Positions 11,527-11,555 of a stretch of DNA of 11,555 nt are shown one piece after another. The translations under genes were made by a program, and so were the position numbers. The stretch's first letter is position 1; each line of letters opens with the position of its first letter. The DNA is from a bacterium (lineage in GTDB: Bacteria; Patescibacteriota; Saccharimonadia; Saccharimonadales; UBA4665): assembly GCA_021788675.1 (NCBI GenBank), contig JAJYKI010000014.1, forward strand, positions 1 through 11,555. The letters run 5' to 3'. The notes beneath the pieces are model-generated. The model saw only the letters and a program-made list of their open reading frames with translations. It searched no databases and was not told where the DNA came from.

Positions 11527-11555
11527 GATGGAAGTTTATTCTATTTAAAAAATTA

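Noticed and set aside
1..11555. UGA recoded as glycine (SR1/Gracilibacteria code)
   Set aside because: Long genes are uninterrupted with the standard code, and the RelE-type toxin ends at a TGA in the expected place.

Overview
The window looks like a chromosome segment from a Candidate Phyla Radiation (Patescibacteria) bacterium, probably Saccharibacteria. The evidence is a short, atypical LigA whose domain Ia reads SEAAADSLKHEL, a compact htpX-membrane protein-ligA operon with 8-nt overlaps, and standard stop-codon use (TAA, TAG, and TGA for the RelE-type toxin). That TGA stop and the uninterrupted long genes argue against the UGA=Gly lineages. The assignment rests on recognition of protein sequence, not on a search.

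The right part (about 7205-11555) is ordinary core genome, all on the minus strand. It holds an HtpX protease, a polytopic membrane protein and NAD-dependent DNA ligase as a tightly coupled operon, then a strong inverted-repeat RNA structure, then tRNA-Ala(GGC), tRNA-Phe(GAA) and tRNA-Gly(GCC). The tRNA-Gly is unusual: G19 and C56, which normally pair across the elbow, are replaced together by U19 and A56.

The left part (about 700-7200) is AT-richer accessory DNA lying directly beyond the 3' end of tRNA-Gly. It is built from small modules: a broken MazF/PemK-type toxin, a coiled-coil protein, a YefM/RelE-type toxin-antitoxin pair, a BrnT/BrnA toxin-antitoxin pair, a putative graspetide (ATP-grasp RiPP) operon, a fragment of an IS3/IS481-type transposase, a small structured RNA facing a DUF3800 protein, and a NUDIX hydrolase. 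Most module genes are on the minus strand. Modules are separated by a 111-bp repeat (R1), always in the same orientation: four essentially full copies (963, 2349, 3127, 5605) and two truncated copies (1571, 6541). At three modules an R1 lies 16-21 bp beyond the stop codon. This layout resembles a cassette array, although R1 does not match integron attC. R1 begins GTGGTGC and ends CGGGTAA, and these two heptamers, merged through a shared C, are exactly the DNA at the 3' end of the tRNA-Gly gene (7204-7216). R1 is therefore a candidate recombination or accretion site linked to that tRNA.

The putative RiPP operon (5290 to 3419, minus) consists of an unlisted 58-aa peptide gene with a good Shine-Dalgarno site and a Ser/Asp-rich tail, a DUF6624 protein, and an MvdD/MvdC-like ATP-grasp ligase. 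The peptide is the best candidate for the substrate of the ligase. The promoter appears to take its -35 box from the border of the transposase remnant. Several accessory genes have TATAAT only 6-9 nt before the ATG and no Shine-Dalgarno site, suggesting leaderless transcripts. At the far left are a PQ-loop/SWEET-like membrane protein and perhaps the 3' end of one more gene.
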